A stretch of 64,000 bases of DNA, taken from Pseudomonas sp. Q11 (GTDB lineage Bacteria; Pseudomonadota; Gammaproteobacteria; Pseudomonadales; Pseudomonadaceae). How positions within the stretch are numbered: the first letter of the stretch is position 1; each line of letters begins with the position of its first letter. The position numbers and the translations under genes were made by a program. Below the pieces are notes generated by a model. It was not told the origin of the DNA, did not search any database, and was given only the letters and a program-made list of their open reading frames with translations. Of this stretch, positions 42,054-51,866 are shown one piece after another. Location of the stretch: NCBI RefSeq assembly GCF_024494355.1, contig NZ_JAKNQY010000007.1, forward strand, positions 124,001-188,000, given 5' to 3'.

Positions 42054-43502
42054 GTGACTCAGAAGCCCGACCAGTGTCTTGGTGAATGGATCGATCGTGA
42101 AGCACTCGCAGAAGCGATGATCCCTCTCATCGGTCAGCTCTACCGCAATAACAACGTGGTGAGCTCGATCTATGGCCGCAGCCTGATCAACCAGTCTGTC
42201 ATCGCGATTCTCAAGGCTCACCGCTTTGCTCGCCACCGTTCTTCCGACGACAGCGAACTCTCCGTCCACGAAACATTCCCCCTGCTCAAGGCCATGAGCG
42301 AGCTCAAGCTCGGCGCGGCTTCGGTGGACCTGGGCAAGCTGGCGTTCAAATTCCGCAACGAAGGCAACGGCCGTAGCGCCGAGCAGTTCGTTCGTGAAGA
42401 AATGGCTGATGTGGTTGGCCAGCAAAACGTTTCGGCTCGCAAGGGCACCGACGTCGTGCTCTACGGCTTCGGTCGTATCGGCCGTCTGCTGGCGCGTATC
42501 CTGATCGAGAAAACCGGTGGGGGCGACGGTTTGCGCCTGCGTGCCATCGTGGTGCGCAAAGGCGCGGAGAACGACCTGACCAAGCGCGCCAGCCTGCTGC
42601 GTCGTGATTCGGTCCATGGTTCGTTCAACGGCACCATTACCATCGACGAAGAAAACAACACCATCACGGCCAACGGCAACCTGATCCAGGTGATCTACGC
42701 GAAGAACCCGACCGAGGTGGATTACACCCAGTACGGCATCAAGGACGCACTGCTGGTGGACAACACCGGTGTATGGCGTGATGCCGATGGTCTGGGCCAG
42801 CACCTGGCGTGCCCGGGTGTCGATCGCGTTGTTCTGACGGCGCCTGGCAAGGGCAAGCTCAAGAACATCGTTCACGGCATCAACCACAACGAAATCACCG
42901 CTGACGACAAGATTGTCTCCGCCGCATCCTGCACCACCAACGCCATCGTGCCGGTGCTCAAGGCGGTGAACGACAAGTTCGGCATCATCAACGGTCACGT
43001 TGAAACCGTTCACTCGTACACCAACGACCAGAACCTGATCGACAACTTCCACAAGGGCGACCGCCGTGGCCGCAGCGCCGCGCTGAACATGGTGATCACC
43101 GAGACCGGTGCCGCCACCGCCGCAGCCAAGGCTTTGCCTGAGCTGGCCGGCAAGCTGACCGGCAACGCGATCCGTGTACCCACGCCGAACGTGTCGATGG
43201 CTATCCTCAACCTGAACCTTGAGAAAGCGGCCACCCGTGAAGAGATGAACGAGTACCTGCGCTACATGGCGCTGCACTCCGACCTGCACAAGCAGATCGA
43301 TTTCGTCAATTCCCAGGAAGTGGTGTCCACCGACTTCGTTGGCTCGCGCCATGCCGGTGTGGTCGACGCTGAAGCGACCATCGTTCAGGACAACCGCGTT
43401 GTGCTGTACGTTTGGTACGACAACGAGTTCGGTTATAGCTGCCAGGTCGTTCGCGTGATGGAAGACATGGCCGGTGTAAACCCGCCAGCGTTCCCGCGCT
43501 AA
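42054..43502 (+). CDS. gap: Glyceraldehyde-3-phosphate dehydrogenase (long Gap2-type)
   Basis: A 482-residue GAPDH with an extra N-terminal segment of about 120 residues before the NAD-binding start VVLYGFGRIGRLLAR. The catalytic Cys is in SAASCTTNAIVPVLKAV (about 292), and WYDNEFGYSCQVVRV ends the catalytic domain. This long form sits beside mfd in Pseudomonas and probably serves gluconeogenesis. GTG 42054 has AAGG five bases upstream; ATG 42039 (MWKVPVTQ) would add five residues and is the common database start, but has no ribosome site. Confidence 0.93.
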   Translation: MTQKPDQCLGEWIDREALAEAMIPLIGQLYRNNNVVSSIYGRSLINQSVIAILKAHRFARHRSSDDSELSVHETFPLLKAMSELKLGAASVDLGKLAFKFRNEGNGRSAEQFVREEMADVVGQQNVSARKGTDVVLYGFGRIGRLLARILIEKTGGGDGLRLRAIVVRKGAENDLTKRASLLRRDSVHGSFNGTITIDEENNTITANGNLIQVIYAKNPTEVDYTQYGIKDALLVDNTGVWRDADGLGQHLACPGVDRVVLTAPGKGKLKNIVHGINHNEITADDKIVSAASCTTNAIVPVLKAVNDKFGIINGHVETVHSYTNDQNLIDNFHKGDRRGRSAALNMVITETGAATAAAKALPELAGKLTGNAIRVPTPNVSMAILNLNLEKAATREEMNEYLRYMALHSDLHKQIDFVNSQEVVSTDFVGSRHAGVVDAEATIVQDNRVVLYVWYDNEFGYSCQVVRVMEDMAGVNPPAFPR

Positions 43503-43518
43503 GCCTTAGCCGCCCATG

Positions 43519-43547
43519 AAAACGCCCCGACTTGTCGGGGCGTTTTT
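43519..43547 (+). terminator. gap terminator
   Basis: AACGCCCCGAC / GTCGGGGCGTT stem with a TT loop followed by a T-run, 17 bases after the gap stop. Confidence 0.93.
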
Positions 43548-44117
43548 GTATCTGGAGGTTTTGTGTTGGCTGGGCCGACCTCTTCGTCGGATCGCCGCCC
43601 GGAGCAAGCCCGCTCCCACAGTTGACCGAGTTGTTGCTGATGTATGTGGTCCAATGTGGGAGATTCTATGGTGCATGAATAGCCCTAAACGCTTTTGCGG
43701 CGGTCCCCCAACCAGACTTGTTTGAGCAGGACCTGTGGGAGCAAAGCTTGCTCGCGAGACGGCCTTATAGCTGACCTGTTTCTCCCGGTTGTACGTCGAT
43801 AAAACTGTGGGAGCGAGCCTGCTCGCGATGACGCCGGCACATCCAACATCCATGCAAACTGATACACCGCTTTCGCGAGCATGCCCGCTCCCACAGGGGA
43901 GTTGTGCCGGACGCAGGACCATGCACACCCGAGAACCAATGTGGGAACGGGCTTGCTCGCGATGACGCCGGCATATCCAACATCCATGCAAGCTGACCCT
44001 CCGCTATCGCGAGCAGGCTCGCTCCCACAGGGGAGTTGTGCCGGACGCAGGATCCATGCACACCCGAGAACCAATGTGCGAGCTTGCTCCGGGCGGCGAT
44101 CCGACGAAGGCCATCTG
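43548..44117. repeat. REP-rich spacer with 134-bp tandem duplication
   Basis: The spacer between gap and the transporter has no gene. It holds at least seven REP elements. Two near-identical 134-base units run from 43807 to 43940 and 43941 to 44074, each a REP pair plus a tail with GGAGTTGTGCCGGACGCAGG and CATGCACACCCGAGAACCAA. Outer segments at about 43572-43616 and 44072-44112 are inverted copies of each other (TTCGTCGGATCGCCGCCCGG and its complement). A solo GTGGGAGCAAAGCTTGCTCG lies at 43736. Confidence 0.85.
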
Positions 44118-45416
44118 TCAGGCGCCGCTCACCATCGAAGCTTGCGCAGCCCGCAGTTCATGCCGATTACCCTTGAACAGCACCAGGGTGGCAATCAACC
44201 CCAGCACCGCCGCACCACTGAGCCATATCCCCGGCGCGGCCTTGTTGCCCAGCACATGAATCAAATAAGTACAGGCCGCTGGCGTAAATCCGCCAAAGGT
44301 CGCTGTTGCCAGGCTGTACGCCAGGGAAAAGCCGGTGGTGCGCACTTCGAGCGGCATGATTTCCGTCAAGGCCACGACCATGGCGCCGTTGTACGATCCA
44401 TACAGAAACGACAACCACAACTCCACGATCAGCAAATGGCTGAAGCTGGGGTTCGCCACCAGCCAGGACAGCGCCGGATATGCCGTGAGGATCGCCAGAA
44501 TAGTCGCACCCAGCAGCAAGGGCTTGCGTCCGATCTTGTCGGAAAAAGCTCCCATCACCGGCAGCCAGAAGAAGTTCGACAGACCGATGCATACCGTGAC
44601 CAGCAACGCATCCAGGTCCGACAGGTTCAGTTCGGCTTTACCGAAGGTCGGCGTATAAGCCGTGATCAGGTAAAACGACACCGTGGTCATCACCACCAGC
44701 GCCATGCCCGCCAGGACGATGCCGAAGTTCTGACCGATGGAACGGATGATTTCCGACAAGGTAGGGCGATGTTTTTTCGCCTGGAACTCAGGTGTTTCTT
44801 CCAGGGAGCGCCGGATCAAAAATATCACCGGCACAATCATGCAACCCACCAGGAACGGCACGCGCCAGCCCCATTCGCCCATCTCCTGGGGACTCAGCCA
44901 GTGATTGAGGCCAACGCCCAGCAGGCCGGCGAACACTACGGCGGCCTGTTGACTGGCGGATTGCCAACTGACAAAGAAACCCTTGCGCCCCGGCGTGGAA
45001 ATTTCCGCCAGATACACCGACACGCCACCCAGCTCAACGCCAGCGGAGAAGCCTTGCAGCAATCGCCCCAGCAGCACCAACAGCGGTGCCGCCACGCCGA
45101 GGGTGGCGTAACCCGGCACGCAGGCGATAAGCACGGTGCCGGCGGCCATCATCGCCAAGGTGATGATCAAGCCTTTGCGGCGGCCGTGCCGGTCGATGTA
45201 GGCGCCGAGGAAAATCGCCCCCAGCGGGCGCATCAAGAACCCGGCGCCAAATGTGGCCAGGGACAGCATTAGCGAGGCGAAAGCGCTGTCGGTCGGGAAG
45301 AACGTCTTGGCGATGGCCGTGGCGTAGAAGCCGTAGACCATGAAGTCGAACATCTCCAGGAAGTTGCCGCTGACAACCCGGAAAATCGCCTTGCCGTTGC
45401 TGGTGTTGGAAGACAT
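44118..45416 (-). CDS. MFS transporter, MHS family (citrate/tricarballylate:H+ symporter-like)
   Basis: A 432-residue, 12-helix inner-membrane transporter. Metabolite:H+ symporter features are [20 protein letters not shown] at the start, [43 protein letters not shown] and [11 protein letters not shown]. The opening matches citrate and tricarballylate symporters (CitA/TcuC type) best, so import of a tricarboxylate is likely, but substrate choice is inference. No tcuA/tcuB or regulator gene is adjacent. Upstream lies the 8-bp tandem repeat, about 65 bases before its start codon. Confidence 0.88.
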   Translation of the reverse strand: MSSNTSNGKAIFRVVSGNFLEMFDFMVYGFYATAIAKTFFPTDSAFASLMLSLATFGAGFLMRPLGAIFLGAYIDRHGRRKGLIITLAMMAAGTVLIACVPGYATLGVAAPLLVLLGRLLQGFSAGVELGGVSVYLAEISTPGRKGFFVSWQSASQQAAVVFAGLLGVGLNHWLSPQEMGEWGWRVPFLVGCMIVPVIFLIRRSLEETPEFQAKKHRPTLSEIIRSIGQNFGIVLAGMALVVMTTVSFYLITAYTPTFGKAELNLSDLDALLVTVCIGLSNFFWLPVMGAFSDKIGRKPLLLGATILAILTAYPALSWLVANPSFSHLLIVELWLSFLYGSYNGAMVVALTEIMPLEVRTTGFSLAYSLATATFGGFTPAACTYLIHVLGNKAAPGIWLSGAAVLGLIATLVLFKGNRHELRAAQASMVSGA

Positions 45417-45480
45417 GGGTAGCTACTCGTTCTGGTAAATCTTGTATGAAGGCGCTGCCCCCCTGTGGGAGGCTTGCAGG

Positions 45481-45592
45481 AACCTTGGAACCTTGGAACC
45501 TTGGAGCCTTGGAGCCTTGGAGCCTTGGAACCTTGGAACCTTGGAACCTTGGAACCTTGGAACCTTGGAACCTTGGAATCTTGGAGTCTTGG
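45481..45592. repeat. 14-copy 8-bp tandem repeat (AACCTTGG)
   Basis: Fourteen head-to-tail copies of AACCTTGG. Copies 4-6 read AGCCTTGG, copy 13 AATCTTGG and copy 14 AGTCTTGG; the rest are identical. It lies between the divergent transporter and apbE genes. Such arrays change length by slipped-strand mispairing, so copy number probably varies between isolates. Confidence 0.95.
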
Positions 45593-45596
45593 AACC

Positions 45597-45692
45597 CGTG
45601 GGAGCAAAGCTTGCTCGCGATCCAGGCGATGCGGTTCAACTGCAAGACCGAGTCATCGTTCATCGCGAGCAAGCTTTGCTCCCACAGGGCTC
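45597..45692. repeat. Inverted REP pair next to the 8-bp array
   Basis: CGTGGGAGCAAAGCTTGCTCGCGAT and its inverted partner ATCGCGAGCAAGCTTTGCTC face each other around a centre with GACCGAGTCATCG. It directly abuts the 8-bp array. Confidence 0.85.
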
Positions 45693-45728
45693 CATTGGCT
45701 CTCACAGGGCTCCATTGGCTCCCACAGG
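45681..45728. repeat. 20-bp tandem duplication of a REP end
   Basis: CCCACAGGGCTCCATTGGCT, then the same unit with one change (CTCACAGG...), then a partial third CCCACAGG. It seems to be a local expansion of the REP edge. Confidence 0.8.
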
Positions 45729-45787
45729 TTTTTTTGCGTGCGCTGGCGTTCATAATGGCTGGCGCGGTTTCGAGGGGGGATGAAGAT

Positions 45788-46804
45788 TTGTTAACTGGAC
45801 GATGGATTGGGCTTGTGGTGCTGGTCAGTGTGTTGTCCGGCTGCGGCAACGGCGACAGCCTGGAGCGCTTCGACGGCCCGACCATGGGTAGCCGTTACTC
45901 CATCCAGTACGTCAGACATTCCGCCACGCCCGGTCCGAACGCGCTGCAGGTCGAGGTGGAAAACATCCTCGCCGAAGTGGATCGACAGTTCTCCACCTAT
46001 CGCAGCGACTCGGACATCGAACGATTCAACGCGCTGCCTGCCAATAGCTGTCAGCTCATGCCTGGCCCGGTCCTGGAGCTGGTCCGCGTGGGTGAGCAAC
46101 TGTCGGTTCAAAGCGACGGCTCCTTCGACCTGACTGTGGAACCGCTGCTGAACCTGTGGGGTTTCGGACCTCAGTCCCGAGAAGAGAATGTGCCGACCGC
46201 AGAAGCCTTGGCCCAGGTGCGTCAACGCGTCGGCCGTGGTCATTTGCGTATCGACGGTGAGCGGCTGTGCAAAGACGCCGCAGTGGAAGTCGACTTCAAC
46301 AGTATCGCCGCGGGCTATGCCGTCGACCGCATCGCGGCCAGACTCCAGGCCCTGGGTATCGACAGTTATCTGGTCGACGTCACCGGCGAACTCAAGGCCG
46401 CCGGACACAAACCCGAGGGTGCCGCCTGGCGTATCGCCCTGGAAGAACCCCGGGACGACCGACGGGTGGCTGAGCGCGTCATCGAGGTCAACGGCTACGC
46501 AGTCTCGACGTCCGGTGACTACCGTCGTTATTTCGAACAGGACGGGGCGCGTTACTCCCACACCTTTGATGCGCGCACCGGTGCACCGGTCCTACACAAT
46601 CTCGCGTCAGTCACGGTGATTCATCCTTCGGCGTTGATGGCCGATGGACTATCGACGCTGTTGCTGATTCTCGGTCCCGAACGGGGTTGGGACTATGCCG
46701 AAAAATACGGTGTCGGGGTATTTTTCGTATTGCGGGACAATGACCGTTTTATCGTTCGCACCAATGAAGCATTTGAGCGGATGACTGGCGGAAAAACCCA
46801 ATGA
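45788..46804 (+). CDS. apbE: FAD:protein FMN transferase ApbE (lipoprotein)
   Basis: A 338-residue exported ApbE family protein that links FMN to Thr in partner proteins such as NqrB/NqrC or RnfG. I chose TTG 45788 because GGGGGGA lies eight bases upstream and the result is a neat lipoprotein signal: LTGRWIGLVVLVSVLSGCG with lipobox Cys19. ATG 45755 is in frame and possible. Family motifs are GPTMGSRYSIQYV, FNSIAAGYAVDRIA, VDVTGELKAAGHKP and YSHTFDARTGAPV. In Pseudomonas apbE usually neighbours the Nqr genes, which would lie off this segment. Confidence 0.9.
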   Translation: MLTGRWIGLVVLVSVLSGCGNGDSLERFDGPTMGSRYSIQYVRHSATPGPNALQVEVENILAEVDRQFSTYRSDSDIERFNALPANSCQLMPGPVLELVRVGEQLSVQSDGSFDLTVEPLLNLWGFGPQSREENVPTAEALAQVRQRVGRGHLRIDGERLCKDAAVEVDFNSIAAGYAVDRIAARLQALGIDSYLVDVTGELKAAGHKPEGAAWRIALEEPRDDRRVAERVIEVNGYAVSTSGDYRRYFEQDGARYSHTFDARTGAPVLHNLASVTVIHPSALMADGLSTLLLILGPERGWDYAEKYGVGVFFVLRDNDRFIVRTNEAFERMTGGKTQ

Positions 46805-47014
46805 TGACAGCGCGCTGAAAGCTTCCCTGTGGCGAAATAGCGCAGGCAAAACTAGCCTACGACGCGACCAAGGGGTAATGTGCGCGGCGTTGACGCTTCT
46901 ATAGACTGTGGCCGGGCTTATGAACCGGCCCCAAATTGTTCCTTCATGTCGCTGGTCGGCATGATTTAGCCGTGGTGCCAAATGTGGCGCCGCGGCCTGT
47001 TCTGAGGAGTACGC

Positions 47015-48409
47015 ATGGCTGTCTACAACTACGACGTGGTGGTATTGGGTTCCGGCCCGGCGGGAGAGGGCGCGGCAATGAACGCCGCCAAGGCAGGGCG
47101 CAAGGTTGCGATGGTCGACAGTCGTCGGCAGGTCGGTGGCAACTGCACCCACTTGGGCACCATCCCGTCCAAGGCCTTGCGTCACTCGGTCCGGCAGATC
47201 ATGCAGTTCAACACCAACCCGATGTTCCGCGCCATCGGCGAGCCGCGCTGGTTCTCCTTCCCGGACGTGCTCAAGAGCGCCGAGAAGGTGATCTCCAAGC
47301 AAGTCGCCTCGCGCACCGGTTACTACGCCCGCAACCGTGTCGACGTGTTCTTCGGCACCGGCAGCTTTGCCGACGAGCAGACCGTTGAAGTGGTTTGCGG
47401 CAATGGCGTAGTCGAAAAGCTGGTGGCCAAGCACATCATCATCGCCACCGGTTCGCGCCCGTATCGTCCGGCCGATATCGATTTCAACCACCCACGTATC
47501 TACGATAGCGACACTATCCTGAGCCTGGGCCATACCCCGCGTAAGCTGATTGTCTACGGCGCCGGGGTGATCGGTTGCGAATACGCCTCGATCTTCAGTG
47601 GCCTGGGTGTGCTGGTGGAACTGGTGGATAACCGCGGCCAGTTGCTGAGCTTCCTGGACTCGGAAATATCCCAGGCCCTGAGCTATCACTTCAGCAACAA
47701 CAACATCACCGTGCGGCACAACGAGGACTATGACCGCGTCGAAGGCGTGGACAACGGCGTGATCCTGCACCTCAAGTCCGGCAAGAAAATCAAGGCCGAT
47801 GCCTTGCTCTGGTGCAATGGCCGCACTGGCAACACCGACACCCTGGGCCTGGAAAACATCGGCGTGAAGGTCAACAGCCGTGGGCAGATCGAAGTTGACG
47901 AGAACTACCGCACCTGCGTGACGAACATCTTCGGCGCAGGTGACGTGATCGGTTGGCCGAGCCTGGCCAGCGCCGCCCATGACCAGGGCCGCTCGGCGGC
48001 AGGCAGCATTGTCGACAACGGGAGCTGGCGCTTTGTCAACGATGTACCGACCGGCATCTATACCATTCCGGAGATCAGCTCGATCGGCAAGAACGAGCAG
48101 GAGCTGACCCAGGCCAAGGTGCCCTATGAAGTGGGCAAGGCCTTCTTCAAGAGCATGGCACGGGCGCAGATCGCCGGAGAGCCGCAGGGCATGCTGAAGA
48201 TCCTGTTCCACCGCGAGACGCTGGAAGTGCTGGGCGTGCATTGCTTCGGTTACCAGGCGTCGGAGATCGTTCACATCGGCCAGGCGATCATGAACCAGCC
48301 GGGTGAGCTGAACACGCTGAAGTACTTCGTCAACACGACGTTCAACTACCCGACCATGGCCGAAGCCTATCGGGTAGCGGCCTATGACGGGCTCAACCGG
48401 CTTTTTTGA
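47015..48409 (+). CDS. sthA: Soluble pyridine nucleotide transhydrogenase
   Basis: A 464-residue FAD flavoprotein that equilibrates NADPH with NAD+. It has an FAD Rossmann motif ([20 protein letters not shown]), an NAD(P) motif ([20 protein letters not shown]), [21 protein letters not shown] and a C-terminal dimer domain. It resembles dihydrolipoamide dehydrogenase, but the second redox Cys is replaced ([15 protein letters not shown]), as is normal for SthA. GAGGAG lies seven bases before the ATG. It is flanked by apbE and by convergent ugpQ, matching P. aeruginosa. Confidence 0.97.
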   Translation: MAVYNYDVVVLGSGPAGEGAAMNAAKAGRKVAMVDSRRQVGGNCTHLGTIPSKALRHSVRQIMQFNTNPMFRAIGEPRWFSFPDVLKSAEKVISKQVASRTGYYARNRVDVFFGTGSFADEQTVEVVCGNGVVEKLVAKHIIIATGSRPYRPADIDFNHPRIYDSDTILSLGHTPRKLIVYGAGVIGCEYASIFSGLGVLVELVDNRGQLLSFLDSEISQALSYHFSNNNITVRHNEDYDRVEGVDNGVILHLKSGKKIKADALLWCNGRTGNTDTLGLENIGVKVNSRGQIEVDENYRTCVTNIFGAGDVIGWPSLASAAHDQGRSAAGSIVDNGSWRFVNDVPTGIYTIPEISSIGKNEQELTQAKVPYEVGKAFFKSMARAQIAGEPQGMLKILFHRETLEVLGVHCFGYQASEIVHIGQAIMNQPGELNTLKYFVNTTFNYPTMAEAYRVAAYDGLNRLF

Positions 48410-48451
48410 GCGGCTCCGGCCGGTGGCCTGAGCCGGCCGGGGAGACCGATT

Positions 48452-49174
48452 TCAGCAATTCTCGAGGGTGGCAGTGGCCAAACCGGGAAAGTCTGTAATC
48501 AGGCTGTCAACGCCGAAGTCGGCGAGCCTGCGCATCAGCGCGGGCTCGTTGACGGTCCAAACCGACACATGCAACCCCTGACGCTGGGCCTTGATCAGGC
48601 GTTCCGGCGTACACAGCGTCCAGTTGAGCGCCAGAATCTCGCAGCCATAACTTTGGGCAACCTTCAGCGGGTCGAGCCAGGCGTACTCGGCCACCAGCCC
48701 GCGGGAAATATCCGGGGTCAGGTCCAGGGCGGCCTTGAGCACTTCCCGGGAGCCAGAGGTGATGGTGATTTTGTCCAGCAACCCGAAACGCTGGGCCATT
48801 TCGCGGATCCCCAGCACGGTGGCGGCGGCGCGGGTGCGTGAGGCACTCTTGACCTCCAGTTGCCAGTGCTCGAAATCACATTTTTCGAACAGTTCCTCCA
48901 GGCGCGGGATCGGGCACGGCTTGATCCAGCCCGGGCCACCCTTGCGCGCATCGTAGGTCACCAGCTCGGCGGCCGAATGCTCCACCACCTTGCCCCGGCG
49001 ATCGGTGGTGCGCTTGAGGGTCGGGTCGTGGATCACCATCAACTCGCCATCCATTGAAAGGTGCAGGTCCAGCTCGCATCGGCGCACGCCGTGCTTGAGA
49101 CACTCCTGGAAACCGCTCAGGGTGTTTTCTGGCGCTTCGCCCTTGGCGCCGCGGTGGCCATAAATGAGGGTCAC
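48452..49174 (-). CDS. ugpQ: Glycerophosphodiester phosphodiesterase
   Basis: A 240-residue GDPD family TIM-barrel protein without signal peptide, so cytosolic (UgpQ type rather than periplasmic GlpQ). Motifs are YGHRGAKGEAPENTL, CELDLHLSMDGELMVIHDPTL and QLEVKSASRTRA, with the catalytic His pair and metal-binding Glu/Asp. It yields glycerol-3-phosphate plus alcohol from deacylated phospholipids. Its ATG overlaps the stop of the PilZ-protein gene by four bases, so the two are co-translated. Confidence 0.92.
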   Translation of the reverse strand: MTLIYGHRGAKGEAPENTLSGFQECLKHGVRRCELDLHLSMDGELMVIHDPTLKRTTDRRGKVVEHSAAELVTYDARKGGPGWIKPCPIPRLEELFEKCDFEHWQLEVKSASRTRAAATVLGIREMAQRFGLLDKITITSGSREVLKAALDLTPDISRGLVAEYAWLDPLKVAQSYGCEILALNWTLCTPERLIKAQRQGLHVSVWTVNEPALMRRLADFGVDSLITDFPGLATATLENC

Positions 49175-49767
49175 GGTTCTTCCTTATTGATACCTGATTC
49201 GTTCAGTTCTCGCGCCAGGCGTCTCTCTTGCGCCTGTTTCTGCAGGATGTACCGGGCCAGCAACTGACGTTGGGCGTCGGTGGGGCGTTCGAACTCGGTG
49301 CCCACGTCATAGCCATCGCCCTTGGGGTCGCAATGAGTAACCCGGGCCCGGAGCAACAGCCCCAGTGCCTGGGGCATCAGTACCATCTTGATCGACAGGT
49401 GCGCGCCGACGGCAATGGGGCTGGGGTATTGGAAGTCGATGCCGCCTTCGGAAATGATCACCGGCTGCGGCTCGCCGATTTCGCCGAGTGCGGTCAGGGC
49501 GATGACCTGGCTGAGCAGGTCGATGCGTTTGTGCATGACTTTCAGGTACGCGGCGATGCTGCGCTCGCGTTCGCTGATCTGGCGCAGCAGGTGCTGCGAT
49601 TCGAATTCGCTCAGGTGCAGTTCGCTGAGCAGATTGAACAGTGGAGAAGCATCCTGCAACACTTCCTGGCCAGCAGCTTCAGGAATGGAGAGGGGCCGAA
49701 TTTCCAGTGCGATCGTGTCCTCGATACGGTAGTATTCGCGGCGATCTTCTTCATCTAATGTCGACAT
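49171..49767 (-). CDS. PilZ domain protein
   Basis: A 198-residue cytoplasmic protein. An N-terminal part begins EEDRREYYRIEDTIALEIRP, and a helical segment (FNLLSELHLSEFESQHLLRQ) leads to a C-terminal PilZ-like barrel (VIISEGGIDFQYPSPIAVGAH, CDPKGDGYDVGTEFERPT). The strict c-di-GMP RxxxR ... D/NxSxxG motif is only partly met (RREYYR present; SEGGIDF lacks the D/N), so ligand binding is uncertain. ATG 49767 is used. It is coupled to ugpQ and divergent from lolC. Confidence 0.82.
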   Translation of the reverse strand: MSTLDEEDRREYYRIEDTIALEIRPLSIPEAAGQEVLQDASPLFNLLSELHLSEFESQHLLRQISERERSIAAYLKVMHKRIDLLSQVIALTALGEIGEPQPVIISEGGIDFQYPSPIAVGAHLSIKMVLMPQALGLLLRARVTHCDPKGDGYDVGTEFERPTDAQRQLLARYILQKQAQERRLARELNESGINKEEP

Positions 49768-49861
49768 GGCGAACCCATGGTAGCGGCGGTGGTCTGAGTG
49801 TAAAGCTGGTTTGTGACCCCCGCCACAAGGACGTTCCTTTTCCCTCCGAACAAGCCCCGAC

Positions 49862-51112
49862 ATGTTCAGACCTCTCTTCGTATTTATCGGCACGCGTTAT
49901 ACCCGTGCAAAGCGTCGCAATCATTTCGTATCGTTCATTTCCCTGACTTCAATCATCGGGTTGGCCCTTGGCGTGGTCGTGATGATCGTCGTGCTGTCGG
50001 TGATGAACGGTTTCGACCATGAAATGCGCACCCGCGTGTTGGGCATGGTGCCCCACGCCACCCTCGAAACCGGCGAAGCCATCAGCGACTGGCCGAGCCT
50101 GGCCGCCAAGGTCAAGCAGAACCCGCAGGTGCTGGCCGTTGCGCCGTTCACCCAGATGCAAGGGCTGTTGACCCACAATGGCAAGGTTTCCAAGGTATTG
50201 CTCAATGGCATTGACCCTGGGCTTGAGCGGCAGGTGTCGATCATCGACAACTTCATGAAGCAGGGCAAACTCGACGACCTGGCGCCAGGCAGTTTCGGCA
50301 TCGTCATCGGTGACAAGGCCGCGGCCAAGCTCGGCGCCGCCATCGGCGACAAGCTGACCTTCGTGGCACCGGAAGTCACTGTGACCCCGGGCGGTATGTT
50401 CCCGCGCATGAAACGCTTTACCGTCGTCGGCATTTTCCATGTCGGCGCCGGAGAGCTGGACGGTTACCTGGGCGTTACCAATCTTCAGGACCTGGCTCGC
50501 CTGCATCGCTGGAAGCCGGATCAGGTCCAGGGCCTGCGGTTGAAGTTCGACGACCTGTTCCAGGCACCGCGGGTTGCCTGGACCATCGCCCAGCAACTTG
50601 GCGAAGACCGCTACTACGCCCGGGACTGGACGCGCACCCATGGCAACCTGTACCAGGCGATTCGCATGGAGAAAGCCATGATCGGCCTGCTTTTGTTGCT
50701 GATCGTCGCCGTGGCCGCGTTCAACATCATCTCCACCCTGGTAATGGTGGTGAACGATAAGAAAGGCGACATCGCCATCCTGCGCACCCTCGGCGCCACG
50801 CCGGGGCAGATCATGCGGATCTTCATGGTCCAGGGCACGGTCATTGGTGTGATCGGTACGGTCGTCGGCGCCTTGGTCGGGATGTTTGCCGCGCTGAACG
50901 TCAGCGCCGCGATTGCCGCGCTCGAAGGCCTGATCGGGCACAAGTTTCTCAACGCCGACGTGTATTTCATCGACTACTTGCCGTCGCAGTTGCAGACAGA
51001 CGATGTGTTGATGGTCTGCGGCGCCGCGTTGGTCCTGAGTTTCCTCGCCACCCTGTATCCAGCCTGGCGTGCCGCGCGCACCCAGCCTGCGGAGGCGTTA
51101 CGTTATGAGTGA
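49862..51112 (+). CDS. lolC: Lipoprotein-releasing ABC permease LolC
   Basis: A 416-residue inner-membrane protein with one N-terminal helix ([20 protein letters not shown]), a large periplasmic MacB-like domain (residues about 45-265) and three C-terminal helices ([59 protein letters not shown]). With LolD and LolE it extracts outer-membrane lipoproteins for LolA. The gene overlaps lolD slightly. It strongly resembles the second permease 0.75 kb downstream. Confidence 0.93.
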   Translation: MFRPLFVFIGTRYTRAKRRNHFVSFISLTSIIGLALGVVVMIVVLSVMNGFDHEMRTRVLGMVPHATLETGEAISDWPSLAAKVKQNPQVLAVAPFTQMQGLLTHNGKVSKVLLNGIDPGLERQVSIIDNFMKQGKLDDLAPGSFGIVIGDKAAAKLGAAIGDKLTFVAPEVTVTPGGMFPRMKRFTVVGIFHVGAGELDGYLGVTNLQDLARLHRWKPDQVQGLRLKFDDLFQAPRVAWTIAQQLGEDRYYARDWTRTHGNLYQAIRMEKAMIGLLLLLIVAVAAFNIISTLVMVVNDKKGDIAILRTLGATPGQIMRIFMVQGTVIGVIGTVVGALVGMFAALNVSAAIAALEGLIGHKFLNADVYFIDYLPSQLQTDDVLMVCGAALVLSFLATLYPAWRAARTQPAEALRYE

Positions 51113-51803
51113 GTCGGGCATGAGTGAAAAAGCAATCTTGAGTTGCCGTAACCTGGGCAAATCCTACGAGGAAGGCCCGGAGTCGGTGGTGGTGTTGTCG
51201 GGCCTGCAGCTGGAGCTGCATCCGGGCGAGCGTGTGGCGATTGTCGGCACCTCCGGGTCGGGCAAAAGTACCTTGCTCAATCTGTTGGGTGGCCTCGATA
51301 CCCCGACTGCCGGCAGTGTCTGGCTGGCGGGCGAGGAACTCTCGGCGCTGAACGAGAAGGCCCGTGGCCTGCTGCGCAACCGTTCCCTGGGCTTCGTTTA
51401 CCAGTTCCACCATTTGCTGCCCGAGTTCACCGCGCTGGAAAACGTCTGCATGCCGTTGTTGATCGGTCGCACCGCGATTCCCGAAGCCCGCCAACGGGCA
51501 ACGGCGTTGCTGGAGCGAGTCGGGTTGGGTCATCGCCTGGAACATAAGCCGGCCGAGCTGTCCGGTGGCGAGCGCCAGCGCGTGGCGATCGCCCGGGCCC
51601 TGGTCAACAAGCCGGGGCTGGTGATGCTCGACGAGCCGACCGGCAACCTCGACTCCCACACCGCCCAAGGCATTCAGGACCTGATGCTGGAACTCAGTAC
51701 CTCGATGCGTACCGCGTTCCTGGTGGTGACCCACGACATGAACCTGGCCCGGCAGATGGATCGCGTCCTGCACTTGCAGGAAGGTTGCCTGACGCCCATT
51801 TGA
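51105..51803 (+). CDS. lolD: Lipoprotein-releasing ATPase LolD
   Basis: A 232-residue ABC ATPase energising LolCDE: Walker [19 protein letters not shown], signature [12 protein letters not shown], Walker [17 protein letters not shown], and the LolD-like [20 protein letters not shown] 51105, which overlaps the lolC stop, has GGAGG nine bases upstream; ATG 51120 (MSEKAILSC) is in frame and often annotated. Confidence 0.95.
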   Translation: MSESGMSEKAILSCRNLGKSYEEGPESVVVLSGLQLELHPGERVAIVGTSGSGKSTLLNLLGGLDTPTAGSVWLAGEELSALNEKARGLLRNRSLGFVYQFHHLLPEFTALENVCMPLLIGRTAIPEARQRATALLERVGLGHRLEHKPAELSGGERQRVAIARALVNKPGLVMLDEPTGNLDSHTAQGIQDLMLELSTSMRTAFLVVTHDMNLARQMDRVLHLQEGCLTPI

Positions 51804-51866
51804 CCGACCGGAACCAGGCGCTTGCTGCAAGCGCCGGGTCTTTTATTTTCATACGGTGCCCCGCGA

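Noticed and set aside
38421..43352. A 1643-codon open frame extending mfd through the antisense strand of gap
   Set aside because: The Mfd-like sequence begins at GTG 41870; the rest mirrors the strongly conserved gap gene and is an open antisense frame typical of GC-rich DNA.
43548..44117. REP arrays considered as a CRISPR array
   Set aside because: Repeats are palindromic REPs in both orientations with unequal spacing and no cas genes nearby.
43881..45272. A 463-codon frame over the REP spacer and antisense to the transporter
   Set aside because: It covers REP repeats and then the reverse of a membrane protein gene; no motif.
45442..45783. Frames coding LEPWNLGT-type peptide repeats over the 8-bp array
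   Set aside because: All three frames are open simply because the 8-bp unit has no stop on this strand. There is no ribosome site or domain, and apbE has its own start downstream.
48410..48451. GGCCGG palindrome after sthA as a terminator
   Set aside because: Stem-forming CCGGCC repeats exist, but no T-run follows on either strand.
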